A stretch of 64,000 nt of DNA from Metridium senile. Taxonomy: Eukaryota > Cnidaria > Anthozoa > Actiniaria > Metridiidae. Both the position numbers and the translations under genes were made by a program. This document shows, piece by piece, positions 44,750-57,211 of the stretch (the stretch's first letter is position 1; each line of letters opens with the position of its first letter). A model generated the notes under the pieces. That model had not been told where the DNA came from. It was given only the letters and a program-made list of their open reading frames with translations, and ran no database searches. Where the stretch lies: NCBI GenBank assembly GCA_949775045.1, contig OX459107.1, positions 9,171,250 through 9,235,249 of the forward strand, written 5' to 3'.

Positions 44750-47700
44750 TCCTCACAGATCACGCATATACTAAACCATGGTCAGCACATCCAGAGGCGA
44801 GCAAGGCAAAGCCTATGAAAATTCTTTTCATGGGAAAAGACGCGAAGGAAGAAGACGTCAAAGTCAAGGATGCTGACATAGATGTTTGCGAAATCGTTCC
44901 TTCGACCAACATGAACATTATTTATGATAATACTAAAGCTAAAACTGTGATGTCTGAATGTGAAAAGCATGTCACGACTGTAACAAGTAAAAGAACGCCG
45001 GATACTTGGGAAGAATTGATTTGTAGGTAAGTTTATGGCTACCAAAGATCAATATTGGAGATCGTTTGAATGGACTTGAAGCGGCGAGATGCTCGAAGGC
45101 TGCATTCTAAAATTAATAGAACACCATGAAGGACAAAGAAAGAAAATGTAATGAATGGTTATAAGATTGTTGTGTTTAGTTGGTAGGGAATTTAAAGAAA
45201 ATTTGCGAAAAATATATGATTGTGTTGTTGTTGTTTGGTGAAATGCAGTGGATTTTTTTGCAATTTGTCCAGTAACTTCGTTATACATATCATATTAGAT
45301 ATTTTTGTGGCTATTTTGCAATGTTAGAGTAATAATTGTCCAAGTATTTATTGTTGTGTTGGTTCGTTCAAGACCTAAAATTTCTATGAGCTTTCGAAAT
45401 TTTTATTCTCTATTTTGATCTTTCCTTTTTTATGTCAATTTGTAGAAAAACTATATATTTGTTATCTCTAAAGGTGTGCAAAATGCATTCAAAATTGTTG
45501 ATATATCATCACTATAATGATTGTCATTTATTACTGTTATGAGCATCAATAGAATCATTGATATCATATGTGTTCTCATTGTCAGCGTTATCATAAACAT
45601 TATCATGATTTCCAATATTTTTTATTATTATACAATTTACTAACTACATTGAATCTGATTGGCCGAGAGCACATGGCTAAAACTGAGTAGCATGTGAATT
45701 TGACAGTGATAAATGCAGTGTCTGCAGCAGATACTGCATTTATCACTGTCAAGTTCCCAGGCTCTCTCGGTCACGGGTTGCTGTTTTCAGTGAAGATGGC
45801 GGCTGCTCGTTTTGCTTTGGTATAATAATGTTGTTTACTAGTCTACAAAATGTATAATAAAACAATTATTGGTTTCGGTTTTCGCATGATATCGTAAATT
45901 ATCAAAACCTCGAGTCTGTGATAACACAGACCTCAGTCTTGATAATTTACGATATCATGCGAAAACCGAACCCAATAATTGCTTATTATCATAATTATTA
46001 TTACATCAGCATCATTAACAGACATACCCTTACTTACTTCTGGGCTTCCTGTGTTTGATATCTTCTATTCTTTATAGGACTGGATGGGGTTCAAAGCAGA
46101 ATTCATTGTTTGATAAAGTAATCAAGGTACTTTCAACTCTTCGACTGGCAAGACTGGCATATGAGCAGGTTAGTAAATTAAAGCAAATCAATTCTTATAG
46201 ACACAAAGTTATCATAACCGCTACCAAATTTATCTTTATCATCACAATTGCAATCATCTCCATTATTTTACACTCATATGTTGATGATAAATAAAAAATC
46301 ACTTAAAAGTTTATTGTTTCTGATAAATTCACAATATTTTGTACTATATACAGTATGTGCAGCCGATCTGTATGGGATCTACAGTGGCAAGTCCAAAACA
46401 AGCCACTGTATATATGTATCTCACACAAATCAGAAGCAAATACAATACAGTATGTTTTACTAAAATTGTCAAGATAAAAGAAAATCTGGCCAAGAAATTT
46501 CAAGTTGAAACTTTTGCAAATCAGGACAAATCTGTATGAGATTTACAGTACTTGTCACAAATATGATTTCTTTTGTCAAATTCTCTGACATTAGTTATTC
46601 ATGAGTTTTATGATGTATTTTCTAGACATCAAATGAACCTGTAAAAAGAAGAATTGCAACAGACAAGGCCACTAAGAGATTCTGTCAAATCTTAAGCTCT
46701 ATTGAATGGGATATCATACTAACAACATGGCTGCATACAACATTGGTGGATGGTCTCAGTATTCCACTGCTTGCTTGTTACCTGGATGTCTTGCAGACGC
46801 TACGAGCAAAGGTATTTTGTTATTGACATCCTTAACATTGTCCATCAAAAAAGACATTAACACTGAAATAAATGTCACATGACACATAAGATAGATTCCT
46901 TTATTTAAACAGGGTAGCTCTTTCAGTATTTACAAAATGTAATAACTGTTATCAATAGAGGCCCTACAAAAAATACACTAGGAAAAATAATACTAAAAAC
47001 TAATTAAATACAATATTAAAAGATAAAATAGATTAATAAAATATACATTAAAAGTTGTGTTAAGATAAATACTATGAGGGTAGAGGGACCCTATCTGACT
47101 CATGAAAAGGTGTATAGCCAGCGGGAACAGTATCGAAACAAGTTTGCTTTAATTAAAAGGATACTTAATCAATTGTCTCACGATTGAGGTCATTGGTAGA
47201 AATACCGCGACGTTTCGACTGCAATCTGCTAGTCCTCATCAGGCGATGGTGTAGACTGGATGATGGTTGTCTTATATACTGTTCGTCGGATTATTGGCGC
47301 TGTGATTGGCTGCTTTTAAATGCTCAATACTAGCACTCAATTGTGATAATAGATTTCATGATTATTATTCCATGTTCACTGTTACTCATTATACAGTTGA
47401 AAATATAAACTACTGTAAACAAAGATTCTGTTAATGTTACTGTTAATTTCTACTTTATTTGGACAAGTTTAATGACATTGACTGTATTGCACAAATTTGC
47501 TAGAATGGCCAAGAAGATACCGTGACTGATAAACGCCAATGAATCTTGGTATAAAACAGTAAAAATATGGTCCAATAGCCAATAGTCCATGGTTTGTAAG
47601 GGCATTGAGAAATATTGGAATGCACTAGAAATAAATTATTATAATTGTTATAAAGATTCACATTGGTTCTGTTCAACCTGGGGCCGGTTGTACAAAGCCT

Positions 47701-50700
47701 GAATAGTGCTATCCACCAGATAAATCCCTATCGAACGGATAAAACTAAACAAATTCTATACACTGGATAACTCTTATCCAGTGGATAACTTTATCCAGGC
47801 TTCGTACAACCAGCCCCTGTAGTATAAATGGATAACAGGGCATGCTGTAAAACAATATTTCTTACATGTGCCTATTTATTACCAGGCCCCAACACTAGTG
47901 GACAGGATAGTGTCCAATCACAGTTCACAGCGCAGGGGACAAGCAGCCAATGCAGAAGCTTTAGCTTTACTTTTAAAACGTCCATGGGATCCTTCACATG
48001 GTCTGGTCACAGAACACAAAACGGTAAGATGATAATAATGATTGAATAACAGTGATGATTAGGGGGTGATAACGACAGCAATGATGACAACAACAATGAT
48101 GATGGGGATGATAATGATGGCAATAATGATGATGATGTTAGGGAAAATGATTAGGGTGATGATGACAATGATGGTGATGACAATGATGGTGATGATAATG
48201 GTGGTGATGATGATAATGATGATGTTGGGGTGATGATGACAATGACAATGGTGGTGGTTGTGGTGATGATGATAATGATGATGTTGGGGATGACAATGGT
48301 TGTGGTGATGATGATTATAAAAGTGGTGGTGATGATAGTGATTGAGACAATGATGGTGATAATGATGGGGATGATGACAATGAAAATGGTTGTTGTGGTA
48401 GTGGTGATTTGATGATGACCATAATGATGGCAATAGGATAATGATGATATTGATAATTGTGATGATGATGGTGATAATCATGAAGGTGATGATGGTGATA
48501 ATGATATTAATTATGATAATGATTAATATACTGATGATGACAATGATAATAAATAGTTAGACATCTTCATGATTCTTCAACATAGATTTTGATATGTTAT
48601 TTTCTCCTTCAACAGCGCAAGCTTCCTGGTTCCCCTCTTCTCCTCATTGTACCAAGTGGACCTACAACAAACACCGGCTCAGGAACATCATCCAAACGTA
48701 CCAGGTTCTGGCACAATCAGTTATCAGTTCTTGGTAAAGTTGTACCAGTCACTATGCATACCAGTAATGGTGGTAGTGGTGTCACTATTGGCCAGTGTCT
48801 TGATCATATTATTGGTGCTGTGAGAACAAAGGTTCTAGAGGTATGTAAAGATATCTTATTAGACAGTTTGATGTGTAATGTGGCTGGATATTTTACGAGT
48901 GAAATGCTGTATTTTGACGAGCCTCATGGCAAGTCAAAATGCAAGTTAACGAGTAAAATATCCAGCCATATTACACATCAAACTGTTTAATAAGTTATGT
49001 ATTATCCAATCAAAAGGTTTTTGTTCTTTTATAATGCAAAATGTTGTTTTATTTAAGGGCTAGATAGACGAGTAAAAACATTGGGGGATATTTTTGCTCG
49101 ATCCAGTCCTACTTCTGACATATTTTTACTCGTCTATGACTAGTTGGATAATAAAGCTTGATATTTGTCTGAAAGATGAACTTGATTGTATGTGTGTGTG
49201 TGCTGTGATATACACCTATTTCAATAATCGTTGTGACAATCAGTCTACGATCCACACTATGAACCATGCAAAGGATGATGGTATTTCTTCTCTTGTTATA
49301 GATTCATTCATAACATATTTTGGTTGAACGTGTTTATGTTATATGACCATAACCAAGCTGTGGCAGTGGTAGATGGTAAAACAAATTTTTCTTTAAAAAA
49401 ATGTGTAATAAATCAGAAATTATGTTCATATCACCAACATCCTTTGCAGGCTTCAGAGTGTGGACTGTAGCTTCGGCTGCGACAACAATTTTTGAACTAG
49501 GTGTACACAAGTGGCCAATCTGTAAAGGTCCATTTGCACTAGCATTTTATCACAAGATATGAGGTGATTTTAAGCATGTGTCGCAGTGATAGAGCTGTGA
49601 TATAATCGCCATTGAAATCGCTGCTCAAATCTTGCACAGAATTGCTTATGTAAACAGGCCTCTTGCTTGAGGTCCAGGTGGGACAAGGAAAAATACCAGT
49701 AAAATATCCTCCAGTATTCTGGGAAAAACTCACAAATATTATATAACAATTTCTCAGATATATTGTTTATTTTTTCACATTTTTAGAACCAATGTTTACT
49801 ATAAGTTTGTGGATTCTTTGCCAAGTTCTAACCCAGTTGATGTACTGGTTTAGAACTGGTTAAGAACTGGTTAAGAACTGGTTTAGAACTGGTTTAGAAC
49901 CGGTTCAGAACTGATTTAGGACATTTATGCTTACATGGTGGTTTTTATCTTTTTGAATCCTAGCTAAGAAGTCATTTTCCTAATCGTCCCATCATCCTGA
50001 TTGGCTGGTCAATCGGTGCTCTGGTTTCATGCCAGGTAAAAAGTAATACCAACAAATACTGTCATCAAATAAACATGCTCAACTTAAGGGACCATTCATA
50101 ATTTATCCTGCTGGGGGTGGGGATGGGTAAGAAATTAGCAAATTTACCTAAGTTCATTATTTACCAGAGGGGGATGGGTAAGAGATAAGCAAATTTTCCT
50201 ATTATTTGGCATCATCCTCCTACAATGAAAGAAAAGTTTTAGGTCCCCCCATATGCTACAAAGAAATATTCAGGACACAACACAAGTTCTTATTCCCAGA
50301 GGTTTTGGATTAGCTGGAAAGGTGATCCTTATCCAGTGGATAAAATCTATAAAAACCCTATACAGTGGATAACTTTTATCCACTGATAACTTTATCTACC
50401 CTTCATACAACCAGCCCCAGGTCTATGAAGTGAAGGATCTTTAATAATAACACTTTTTCAAGCAATAAAATGGTAATGTTTAGCAGTGATGCTGATCATG
50501 TATTAATAACATGTGTTGTTATAGGTTGCTCTTATGGAGAGTGTATGTGCTGTAGTGTGTTTAGGGTTTCCCTTGGCTGGTATTGATGGAGTAAGAGGGG
50601 TAAGTACATGTCACAGTAACAGGCAATTTTGTTAGCTGTTACCTTGGAAATAAGTGAGCATAGTGTTTACAGTTGTTGGTATTTTGATGCTAATTTGCCA

Positions 50701-53700
50701 ACCATTTTAACAATAGATTTTTTAAAGTTTTATTTGTTATTTGTTTTGTAGGATGTTGAAGATCCTTTGTTGGAACTCAAGACTCCTGTCCTCTTTGTCA
50801 TTGGTTCCCATTCTAACCTGAACTCACAAGAAGACATTGAGGTCAGTTATCTATCCTTTAACACCAAAAACAATTTTTAATTTTAATGGAAAAAGTTTAA
50901 AGGATGAGTACGTGGATAATGACAATATTCTGAAACATTTCAGTGACTCATACATTTTTATTTTTAAAGTACTTCTATGGCTTATTTGTGTGCATTGTCA
51001 TATGTAGTCATCATCATAGTCATCATCATCATTGTATTGTCATCACCATCATCTTTATCAGTCATTGCTATCATCATCAACAGCTACGGTGGGAGAGCTT
51101 TCAGTGTATGTGCTCCTAGACTATGGAACAAAGTCCTGCTAGAAACAAGAAAAGCACCATTGTGTGGACGTTTTTTTAAAAAGAAGATAAAAACTTATTT
51201 ATTTGAACAATGTTTATGAACAAAAAATCCTTTTTTTCTGTAATTGATATTAAATTTTTAAGAGCATTGAAATATTATGGAATGAGCTGAAGAAATATAT
51301 TATTATTATTAATATTATTATTATTATCATCAACGCCATCATCAGTATCATTACCTAACATCGTCATCATCTACACCATCAACAGTATCATTGCCAGTCA
51401 TCGCTATCATCATCATCAATACCATCAGCATCATTGCCAGTCATCGCTATCATTATCACCAACACCATCATCATCATCATTGCTATCAACACCATCAGTA
51501 TCATCGTCAGTCATCGCTATCATCATCATCAACACCATCAGTATCATCGTCAGTCATTGCTATCATCATCATCAACACCATCAGTATCATCGTCAGTCAT
51601 CGCTATCATCATCATCAACACCATCAGTATCATCGTCAGTCATCGCTATCATCATCATCAACACAATCAGTATCATCGTCAGTCATCATCAACAGATGAA
51701 TCTTTCAGATTCATATACTACAGTTACAGCGCGACGCACCTTACCGTGGCTACCTAATCAAAGTTTTTTACAAGTTAACCAATCAGAAAGCGAGCATTTG
51801 ACCTTAATATAAAAGACACGCCGAGTGACAAACGATAAACACTTTGAAATTTTCAAAGCGAAGACAAGAGTGAAGTTTATAAGTGACTGAAAAACCTCTC
51901 AGGATGTTTAAGGTGTAGCAAACAATTTGAAAAGTGAAACTTTTGAACGCTAAGCTAACTTGTACCAAACTTTAATCGGGTGGCCACGGTAAGGCGCGTT
52001 ATGCTGTAACTATCATCACAACAACATATTTCTCATCATTAGTAAACATAAAATAATGTATGTTCTTACTTCAGGAAATGAGAGAGCGACTCAAAACAGA
52101 TACAAGTCTGTTAGTGGTTGGTGGAGCTGATGAACAGGTTGGATATCTATTTGGTCATGTTTGAGCTCTTTTCAATTTCAAATTTTATCTAAGACAGAAT
52201 TCTATTTTTTCAGTTGAGGCTTCTGAGAGCCAAGAAAAAGCAAGAGGGTTTGACACAGAGTATGGTCGATCGTTTGATTATGGTCAGTAGAAAACAAAGC
52301 GTACCAATGTCAATATTTATTTATGTATTGTCTATTCTTTTCTTTTTGGGGAGGGGAGGGGAGGGGAGGGATAATTTAATACTTCATTGTTTAACCAGTT
52401 CCATCCGTCTCTTCCTCCTTTCTCTTAGAGCAGATTTCGTATGACTTTGAAAATTTCATTGACGTGTGCGTGCCTTGCCTTGACCGCGTTCGTTCCGTGA
52501 GCTTTTCATAGTCATACGAAATCTGCTCTACATCCTTCATTCCGTCCTTGCTTCCTTGCTAGTTAGTTTCGTCCTTCGTTCCGTCCTTGCTTCCTTGCTA
52601 GCTAGTTCCGCCCTTCGTGCCGTCTCTTCCTTCTTTTTTCTTAGAGCACATTTCGTATGACTTTGAATATTTCTTTGCCGTGTGCGTGCCTTGCCTTGAC
52701 CGCGTTCGTACCGTGAGCTTTTCATAGTCATACGAAATCTGCTCTACATCCTTCATTCCGTCCTTGCTTTCTTGCTAGCTAGTTCCGTCCTTGCTTTCTT
52801 GCTAGCTAGTTCCGTCCTTCCTTCGTTCCTTTTCTTACGTTCATGTTCATTCCCTCATATTTATTTATTCTCCCTTTCACAGTTTTTATGGTGGTCCTGT
52901 CTGATGTGATGATAGTGTTTCATTATTTCGTTCTTCCATTCAATTATGGGCATTCACCTGCCTATGTATCCAGTCAATAACTGCATGTTGATCTTTCCTT
53001 TTCGTTTTTCCTAGGATCAAATCGGCGAGTTTCTGTGTAACGTTCTAAACTCGTCCAACAACAACATGCAACAGCGTAACGACTTGTCAGACGCTGATGA
53101 AACAGATATCAAGAAAAAGAAGCGTAAACGACCACTAACTGATAACAGCAGGTCTGCAGTCAAATCAAAAAACACACTTCAAAGTCCAAGAAAATCTCAA
53201 AAAGTCGCTTTAACAGAAAGCGGCAAAAATGTTATCAAAATCCCCGTCGGGGGAGCCCTTGGGGCTTTGTCGGGAGTTCGTAACTTGAACCAGCCAAGCC
53301 CAGCTAAGCGACCAAGGACGAGCAAATCAAAATCGTCTAAAGTGAACGCACAGACGAGTGTAGGGGGGATCAAAGCTACCTCAGGGGCGGACGCCCGCAC
53401 AATGATACCTGCAGGTACTATCAGTGGTGCTGCCCCTGGTGTTATGACGTCATCTGGTACACCCCAGTCTACGCCAGGGTTTATTTCCCTAGCTGCTAAA
53501 GGTGGTACTAGTGTGTTAAAACCATCAGTTACGCAGTCTTACTTGACCGTGTCCGGCTCGCCGTCTATTATTAAACAGAATAATGGATCTGTACAGTACA
53601 TCATCAAACCGCAAAGCCAGCGGCAGTTACCAATTCAAACAGGCGCTGTTACTCACACCAGTAACTCCGTCACGCAATCTACTAGTGGTGCAGCTGGCGT

Positions 53701-55736
53701 GAGGTATACGTCACTCTCCCCTTCGCCGACGTCACCGTTTACTTCCGTGTTGAACTTAAAAGGTAACGTGACGTCACAAGGAATCCTTGGTGTTGGCAGC
53801 GCTGCTGCTGGAGCGAGAACGAATGTTTCTACGACAGGGATTCGTACTGTCCTCGGACAGCACTCGGACGCTTTAAAAAGGACAATTTCCGGGAAGCCTG
53901 TGGTAGGAGGACAGGTGTTGCCATCGCAACATATAGGTCTCTCTATGGCGCAGTTGTCATCTACATCAACTTTATCTACCTCGCTACAAAGTAGTCATAT
54001 GACTACAACAGCTTCAGGTAGCCTTGTTAGATCGTCTACCGCTGTACCTCAAAAAGGTACTACCGCGGGCTTACACATCCAGGGGTCAGCCGCTGGACAA
54101 GTATCGAAGTCACTACAAATGAACACCCAAAGGTCCCTTGGCGCGCACTCTCAAGTCCGTTATATCGTTGGTCCTTCGTCCACCGCAAGTCATCCTGGGA
54201 CGGTATTGGTAACAACCCAGGGAGGGATGATACGGGCTGTAAGCAACGTCCAACAGGGGAGGACATCGTCACCACAGTTGTCCACTGTAAAAAGCTATTC
54301 ACCCAGTACTATTACAGCTGCAACACAACAACGTGCAAGCCCTGCTTTATCTGGTGCTGCTACTTGTAGACCTCAGAGCGCTCCAGCAAAAGTTCCTACC
54401 ACGATCACCTATGTATTGACTTCTTCTTCTGGGGTACGATCGGCCTCACCACTGACCAGCGTGTCCAGTAAATCTCAGGTGTGTTTTAACGATTCATATT
54501 TACAAAACCTTATACACTTATATGATTCATACGAGCCAATTATGGCAGAATATTTAATTCGAGAATACAATATTGGACGAGACCGCGGGTCGAGCCTAAC
54601 ATTGAAATAGAGACTTAAATATCTGCCATAATGGACGAGGATAAATACATATGATAAAACAAATCCTAGGTGTTTTATTACACCGAACAAATAATGTTAT
54701 TCAAAATATTTCGAGTAAACAATTAAAATGTTGCAGTCCAATAGGTTGCAGTCCAATATCGCAAAATAATGGATTGCCACGTGACTAAATAAGGAGATGT
54801 GATTGGAGGTGTATTTGTGAGGTAAAATACAATTTCATTTCATTTCAGGTCTTAAAGCCAGGCAGTGGAACATCAGTCACACGTGTACTCACATCATCAC
54901 CCAAACCCACCCCTGGCAGTGCTAAACCACAAGGTACAACATTCCCCCAGGGAATCCCTACAGGGTCAGTCATGCTCAAGGGGGGTACGGTAGTGAGCAT
55001 GCAGTCGCTACTGGCAAGGCTACCACACGGTACTAAAGTCATCACGTCTAATTCTGCTGATGGTAATAGTAACGTGTATGTAGTGGGGAACGTCCTGACT
55101 CAAGTACAGAACCCCACCAACAGACCCAAACAGGAAGTTGGTGCACAGAAAACGCCGTCCTCGTCGACTGGACAACAAGTCAAATCTACAATGCCTGCCA
55201 GGGGGACGGTTGTATCCGTGTCAGTACCAACCACTGGAGTACAGGCTACCACTACTGTAAGTAATCAAGGCGTGCCAGGGACGGTGAGAGTGGTGAATCA
55301 AACACAGGTAGCCCAAAGACAAACTGTACCACAGGGAACCCAAAAACAGATGACATCGCAACAGAGTTTACAACAGGTAGCCCAACAGAAAATAGTACAA
55401 CAGGGAGCCCAAAAACAGACTACACCGCAACAGAGGTTACCACAGGCAGCCCAACAACAAGCCGTACAACAGGGGGCCCAAAAACAAAACACATCGCAAC
55501 AGAGTTTACCAAAGGTAGCCCAACAAGGAGCCCCAAAACAGAACCCACCACAACAGAGTTTACCGCAAAGATTCCAACAGCAGAAAACAGCCCTGCAAAG
55601 CGCATCACAGGTAGCCCAACAGCGAAATCAACCCCAAGCAACACAGGTATCCCAACAGGCAAGTCAACAGTCAAACCAGCAACTACCAAAAAGCGAAACT
55701 GTTACGCCAAGTAAAAATGAAGCCGAATCTAAATAA
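44683..55736 (+). CDS. KANSL3: KAT8 regulatory NSL complex subunit 3 orthologue (12 exons)
   Basis: Exons: 44683-45026, 46078-46168, 46626-46811, 47886-48023, 48616-48840, 49964-50035, 50525-50599, 50752-50841, 52075-52137, 52214-52282, 53015-54478, 54849-55736. After the phase-2 first intron all are phase 0, and they join into 1234 residues. Recognised by conserved blocks [67 protein letters not shown] and [19 protein letters not shown]3 is a subunit of the NSL complex, which carries the MOF (KAT8) histone H4 acetyltransferase to promoters. Residues ~146-451 form an alpha/beta-hydrolase-like domain; GWSIG at 342-346 is a nucleophile-elbow motif. The rest is low-complexity Ser/Thr/Val-rich, then Gln-rich with imperfect repeats at about 55310-55660. 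The last two exons hold over 60% of the protein. Confidence 0.93.
45645..45800. mobile_element. Fold-back element in KANSL3 intron 1
   Basis: GACAGTGATAAATGCAGTGT and its complement meet at 45727. Outer sequences TTGGCCGAGAGC and GCTCTCTCGGTCAC also pair. AAGATGGCGGC, a YY1-type motif, follows at 45794. Confidence 0.75.
45862..45983. repeat. Near-perfect palindrome in KANSL3 intron 1
   Basis: Arms share GGTTTTCGCATGATATCGTA and AATTATCAA with complements; centre near 45921. Confidence 0.88.
46890..47150 (-). mobile_element. Possible retroelement 3' end in KANSL3 intron 3
   Basis: On the minus strand the segment ends ACCCTGTTTAAATAAAGGAA, resembling a LINE or SINE 3' end. No ORF. Confidence 0.3.
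47176..47300 (-). mobile_element. Penelope-like terminal-repeat fragment with hammerhead-like core
   Basis: On the minus strand CCTGATGAG, a GACT/AGTC hairpin with an additional GCA/TGC pairing, and CGAAACGTCG follow at 47243-47211, the hammerhead core order used by Penelope-like elements. Stem I pairing was not found, so it may be inactive. KANSL3 intron 3. Confidence 0.5.
47680..47818. mobile_element. TIR element, family E copy 1
   Basis: GGGGCCGGTTGTACAAAGCCTG and CAGGCTTCGTACAACCAGCCCC form the ends; the interior has TTATCCAGTGGATAAC. KANSL3 intron 3, ending 68 bases before exon 4. Confidence 0.9.
48055..48560. repeat. Interrupted (GAT)n array
   Basis: GATGATGATAATGATG-type sequence with GGTGGT interruptions fills KANSL3 intron 4. 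Confidence 0.9.
48849..49000. mobile_element. Fold-back element next to a KANSL3 splice donor
   Basis: TTATTAGACAGTTTGATGTG and GGCTGGATATTTTACGAGT on the left are complemented on the right. The left arm starts 8 bases after the end of KANSL3 exon 5. It runs on into family C sequence at 48975. Confidence 0.85.
48975..49140. mobile_element. Dispersed element, family C copy 2
   Basis: GGATATTTTTGCTCGATCCA and flanking motif order as at 21411-21583; ACGAGTAAAAACATT is complemented by TTTTTACTCGT at the right end. Confidence 0.75.
49205..49510. mobile_element. TIR element, family F copy 1
   Basis: Left end ATATACACCTATTTCAATAATCG with ATGCAAAGGATG; right end CATCCTTTGCAGGCTTCAGA then GTAGCTTCGGCTGCGAC and AGGTGTACAC. 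TIR of about 90 bases. KANSL3 intron 5. Confidence 0.88.
49850..49918. repeat. (GAACTGGTTTA)n 11-bp repeat
   Basis: About six imperfect copies just upstream of KANSL3 exon 6. Confidence 0.85.
50310..50418. mobile_element. TIR element, family E copy 2 (left end eroded)
   Basis: GCTGGAAAGGTGATCCTTATC... and TTCATACAACCAGCCCC; interior CAGTGGATAA copies. KANSL3 intron 6. Confidence 0.7.
51079..51310 (+). mobile_element. 5'-truncated CR1/L2-type LINE in KANSL3 intron 8
   Basis: The frame at 51081-51219 reads [19 protein letters not shown] then a lysine-rich end to TGA, the usual C-terminus of CR1-like ORFs. The 3' end runs into (ATT)n at 51298. Confidence 0.8.
51390..51690. repeat. ~42-bp minisatellite
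   Basis: About seven units with GTCAGTCATCGCTATCATCA and ACACCATCAGTATCATC, grown from an ATC-rich tract. KANSL3 intron 8. Confidence 0.93.
51722..52012. mobile_element. TIR element in KANSL3 intron 8
   Basis: ACAGTTACAGCGCGACGCAC then TTACCGTGGC at the left; GCCACGGTAAGGCGCGTTAT then GCTGTAACT at the right. TIR about 33 bases. Confidence 0.88.
52424..52850. repeat. Duplicated hairpin element plus CCTTGCTTCCTTGCTAG repeats
   Basis: Two copies (52424-52530 and 52641-52746) of a fold-back element with ends AGAGCAGATTTCGTATGACT and complement, each followed by short repeats of TTCCGTCCTTGCTTYCTTGC. KANSL3 intron 10. Confidence 0.9.
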
Positions 55737-56460
55737 GACAACTACGGATGAGTGTTATGATTCAAAAATATCAAATCCAGCAACAGCATATAAAACAAGG
55801 GTTTTGACATCACCAATAACAACATAAAGTTTTTAAAAACGAGAAAGCGAGTATAAAAGCAAACATTAAGGATTGAAATACAGTGGTACCTCTATTAAGC
55901 GGTCATCCTCGGGACTTTTCAAAGTGGCCGCTTAATAGAGGGTGGCCGCCTAATAGAGGGTGACCGCTTAATAGAGGTTCCACTGTAGTAGCAATAGTGA
56001 CATAGAAAACAGCGACTACTTTAGTAATAACAACGATGAACCAGTAGCAAGAAAGCAACTGATTTAAAAAATTATTTGCTAAAAGAAACAAAAACACGAC
56101 ATATAGCTAGCTAAAACAAGGCTTATGTCAAAATAGTATGTAAGATAGTATGTAAGATAGTGTAAACGACCAAGAAGGCGTTTTAAGAACTCTTTCAAAA
56201 CGACCTCCTTTAGGAGCATAATAATGGCCGTTTTGTAGTTTACTTAATTTGTATTTACAGCCTTTTTAGTGACAGCGGTGGTTGAATTTAGTAATTCATG
56301 TAAAATGTATATATGTCGGTTTTGGTCTTTAAATGCCAATTATTTTAGAAAAGGGTCAAATTGAATTTATTTTAGGGTAACCTTAAACTGTGTCAGAACT
56401 TCTTTTGACTGTTTATTCCATGTTAAAATAGGAATATACATACGAATAAAAAAGTACAGG
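55737..56460 (+). promoter_or_regulatory. KANSL3 3' UTR with polyadenylation-type signal
   Basis: AATAAAAAA at about 56444 is the first convincing signal after the stop. The UTR includes a TIR element (next entry). The end is inferred. Confidence 0.5.
55883..55988. mobile_element. Small TIR element in the KANSL3 3' UTR
   Basis: CAGTGGTACCTCTATTAAGCGG and CCGCTTAATAGAGGTTCCACTG form the ends; an internal GTGGCCGCYTAATAGAGGG repeat. Confidence 0.88.
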
Positions 56461-56695
56461 GAAAGGTTGTGTTAGATTATTTAATATTGTGGAGCAACAT
56501 TGCTGTGCATTCGAAATTTATATCTTTGGTGTTGAAGATATTAAAGTCACACTAGACTTAGAAAGGAGACACCTTTTTCAGTAAGGTTGCCATACAATGG
56601 TTTTTTAAAAAGCTTGAATTGAATTAAAGTAAATATGGAATGTTCTTTCCTTCAATCATTTCAAACAAATGTTAAGGCGATGATAAAAAGTGGCG

Positions 56696-57076
56696 ATGCA
56701 AGTTGCTGAGTTCTGTTGCGACAAAAACTACTTTGTGCAATGCTGTCTGCAAAAGAACATTGAGACATACTCTGTTACTTACACTGTGCAATCATATCCT
56801 TCAGCAACTTTTGTCATTGAGAGACATGTTGCTAAAGAAATTGCACAACGGCTTTCAACGGGAGGATATCCGGGGCATCTCCGGTGTATACGGGATGTTT
56901 TAACATTGGTATGCGAGAAGAACAAACTAAAGTCAGGTTTCATCTTATCGGAGTCTCTGTTGAATTTTTGGCACAGTGGAACTAGACGATTGACTCCCGG
57001 TGGCTATATCGTAGAATATTACTGCAATTTTCGTCTTTCTGCGAATTCGGACATTCCACTAAACGGCTACTTGTGA
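56696..57076 (+). other. Orphan open reading frame, doubtful gene
   Basis: An ATG at 56696 opens 126 codons with six cysteines near the N-terminus or middle and no recognised domain. It lies about 240 bases past the KANSL3 polyadenylation-type signal. Its last 14 codons lie inside a small inverted-repeat element (57034-57189), which argues against a conserved protein. No signal peptide or splice support. Confidence 0.2.
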
Positions 57077-57189
57077 AATAGCTTTTTTATGCTGATAATA
57101 ACGCGGCACCTTTTAAGTATTTGATTGACGGAAGCCGAAAAAGTGTTTCACAACTAGCCGTTGGAATGTCTGAATTAGCAGAAAGTCGA
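57034..57189. mobile_element. TIR element
   Basis: TTTCTGCGAATTCGGACATT at the left, GGAATGTCTGAATTAGCAGAAAG at the right; ACTTGTGAAA/TTTCACAACT also pair. Confidence 0.8.
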
Positions 57190-57211
57190 AAACCGCAGTA
57201 AACTAAAGTCT

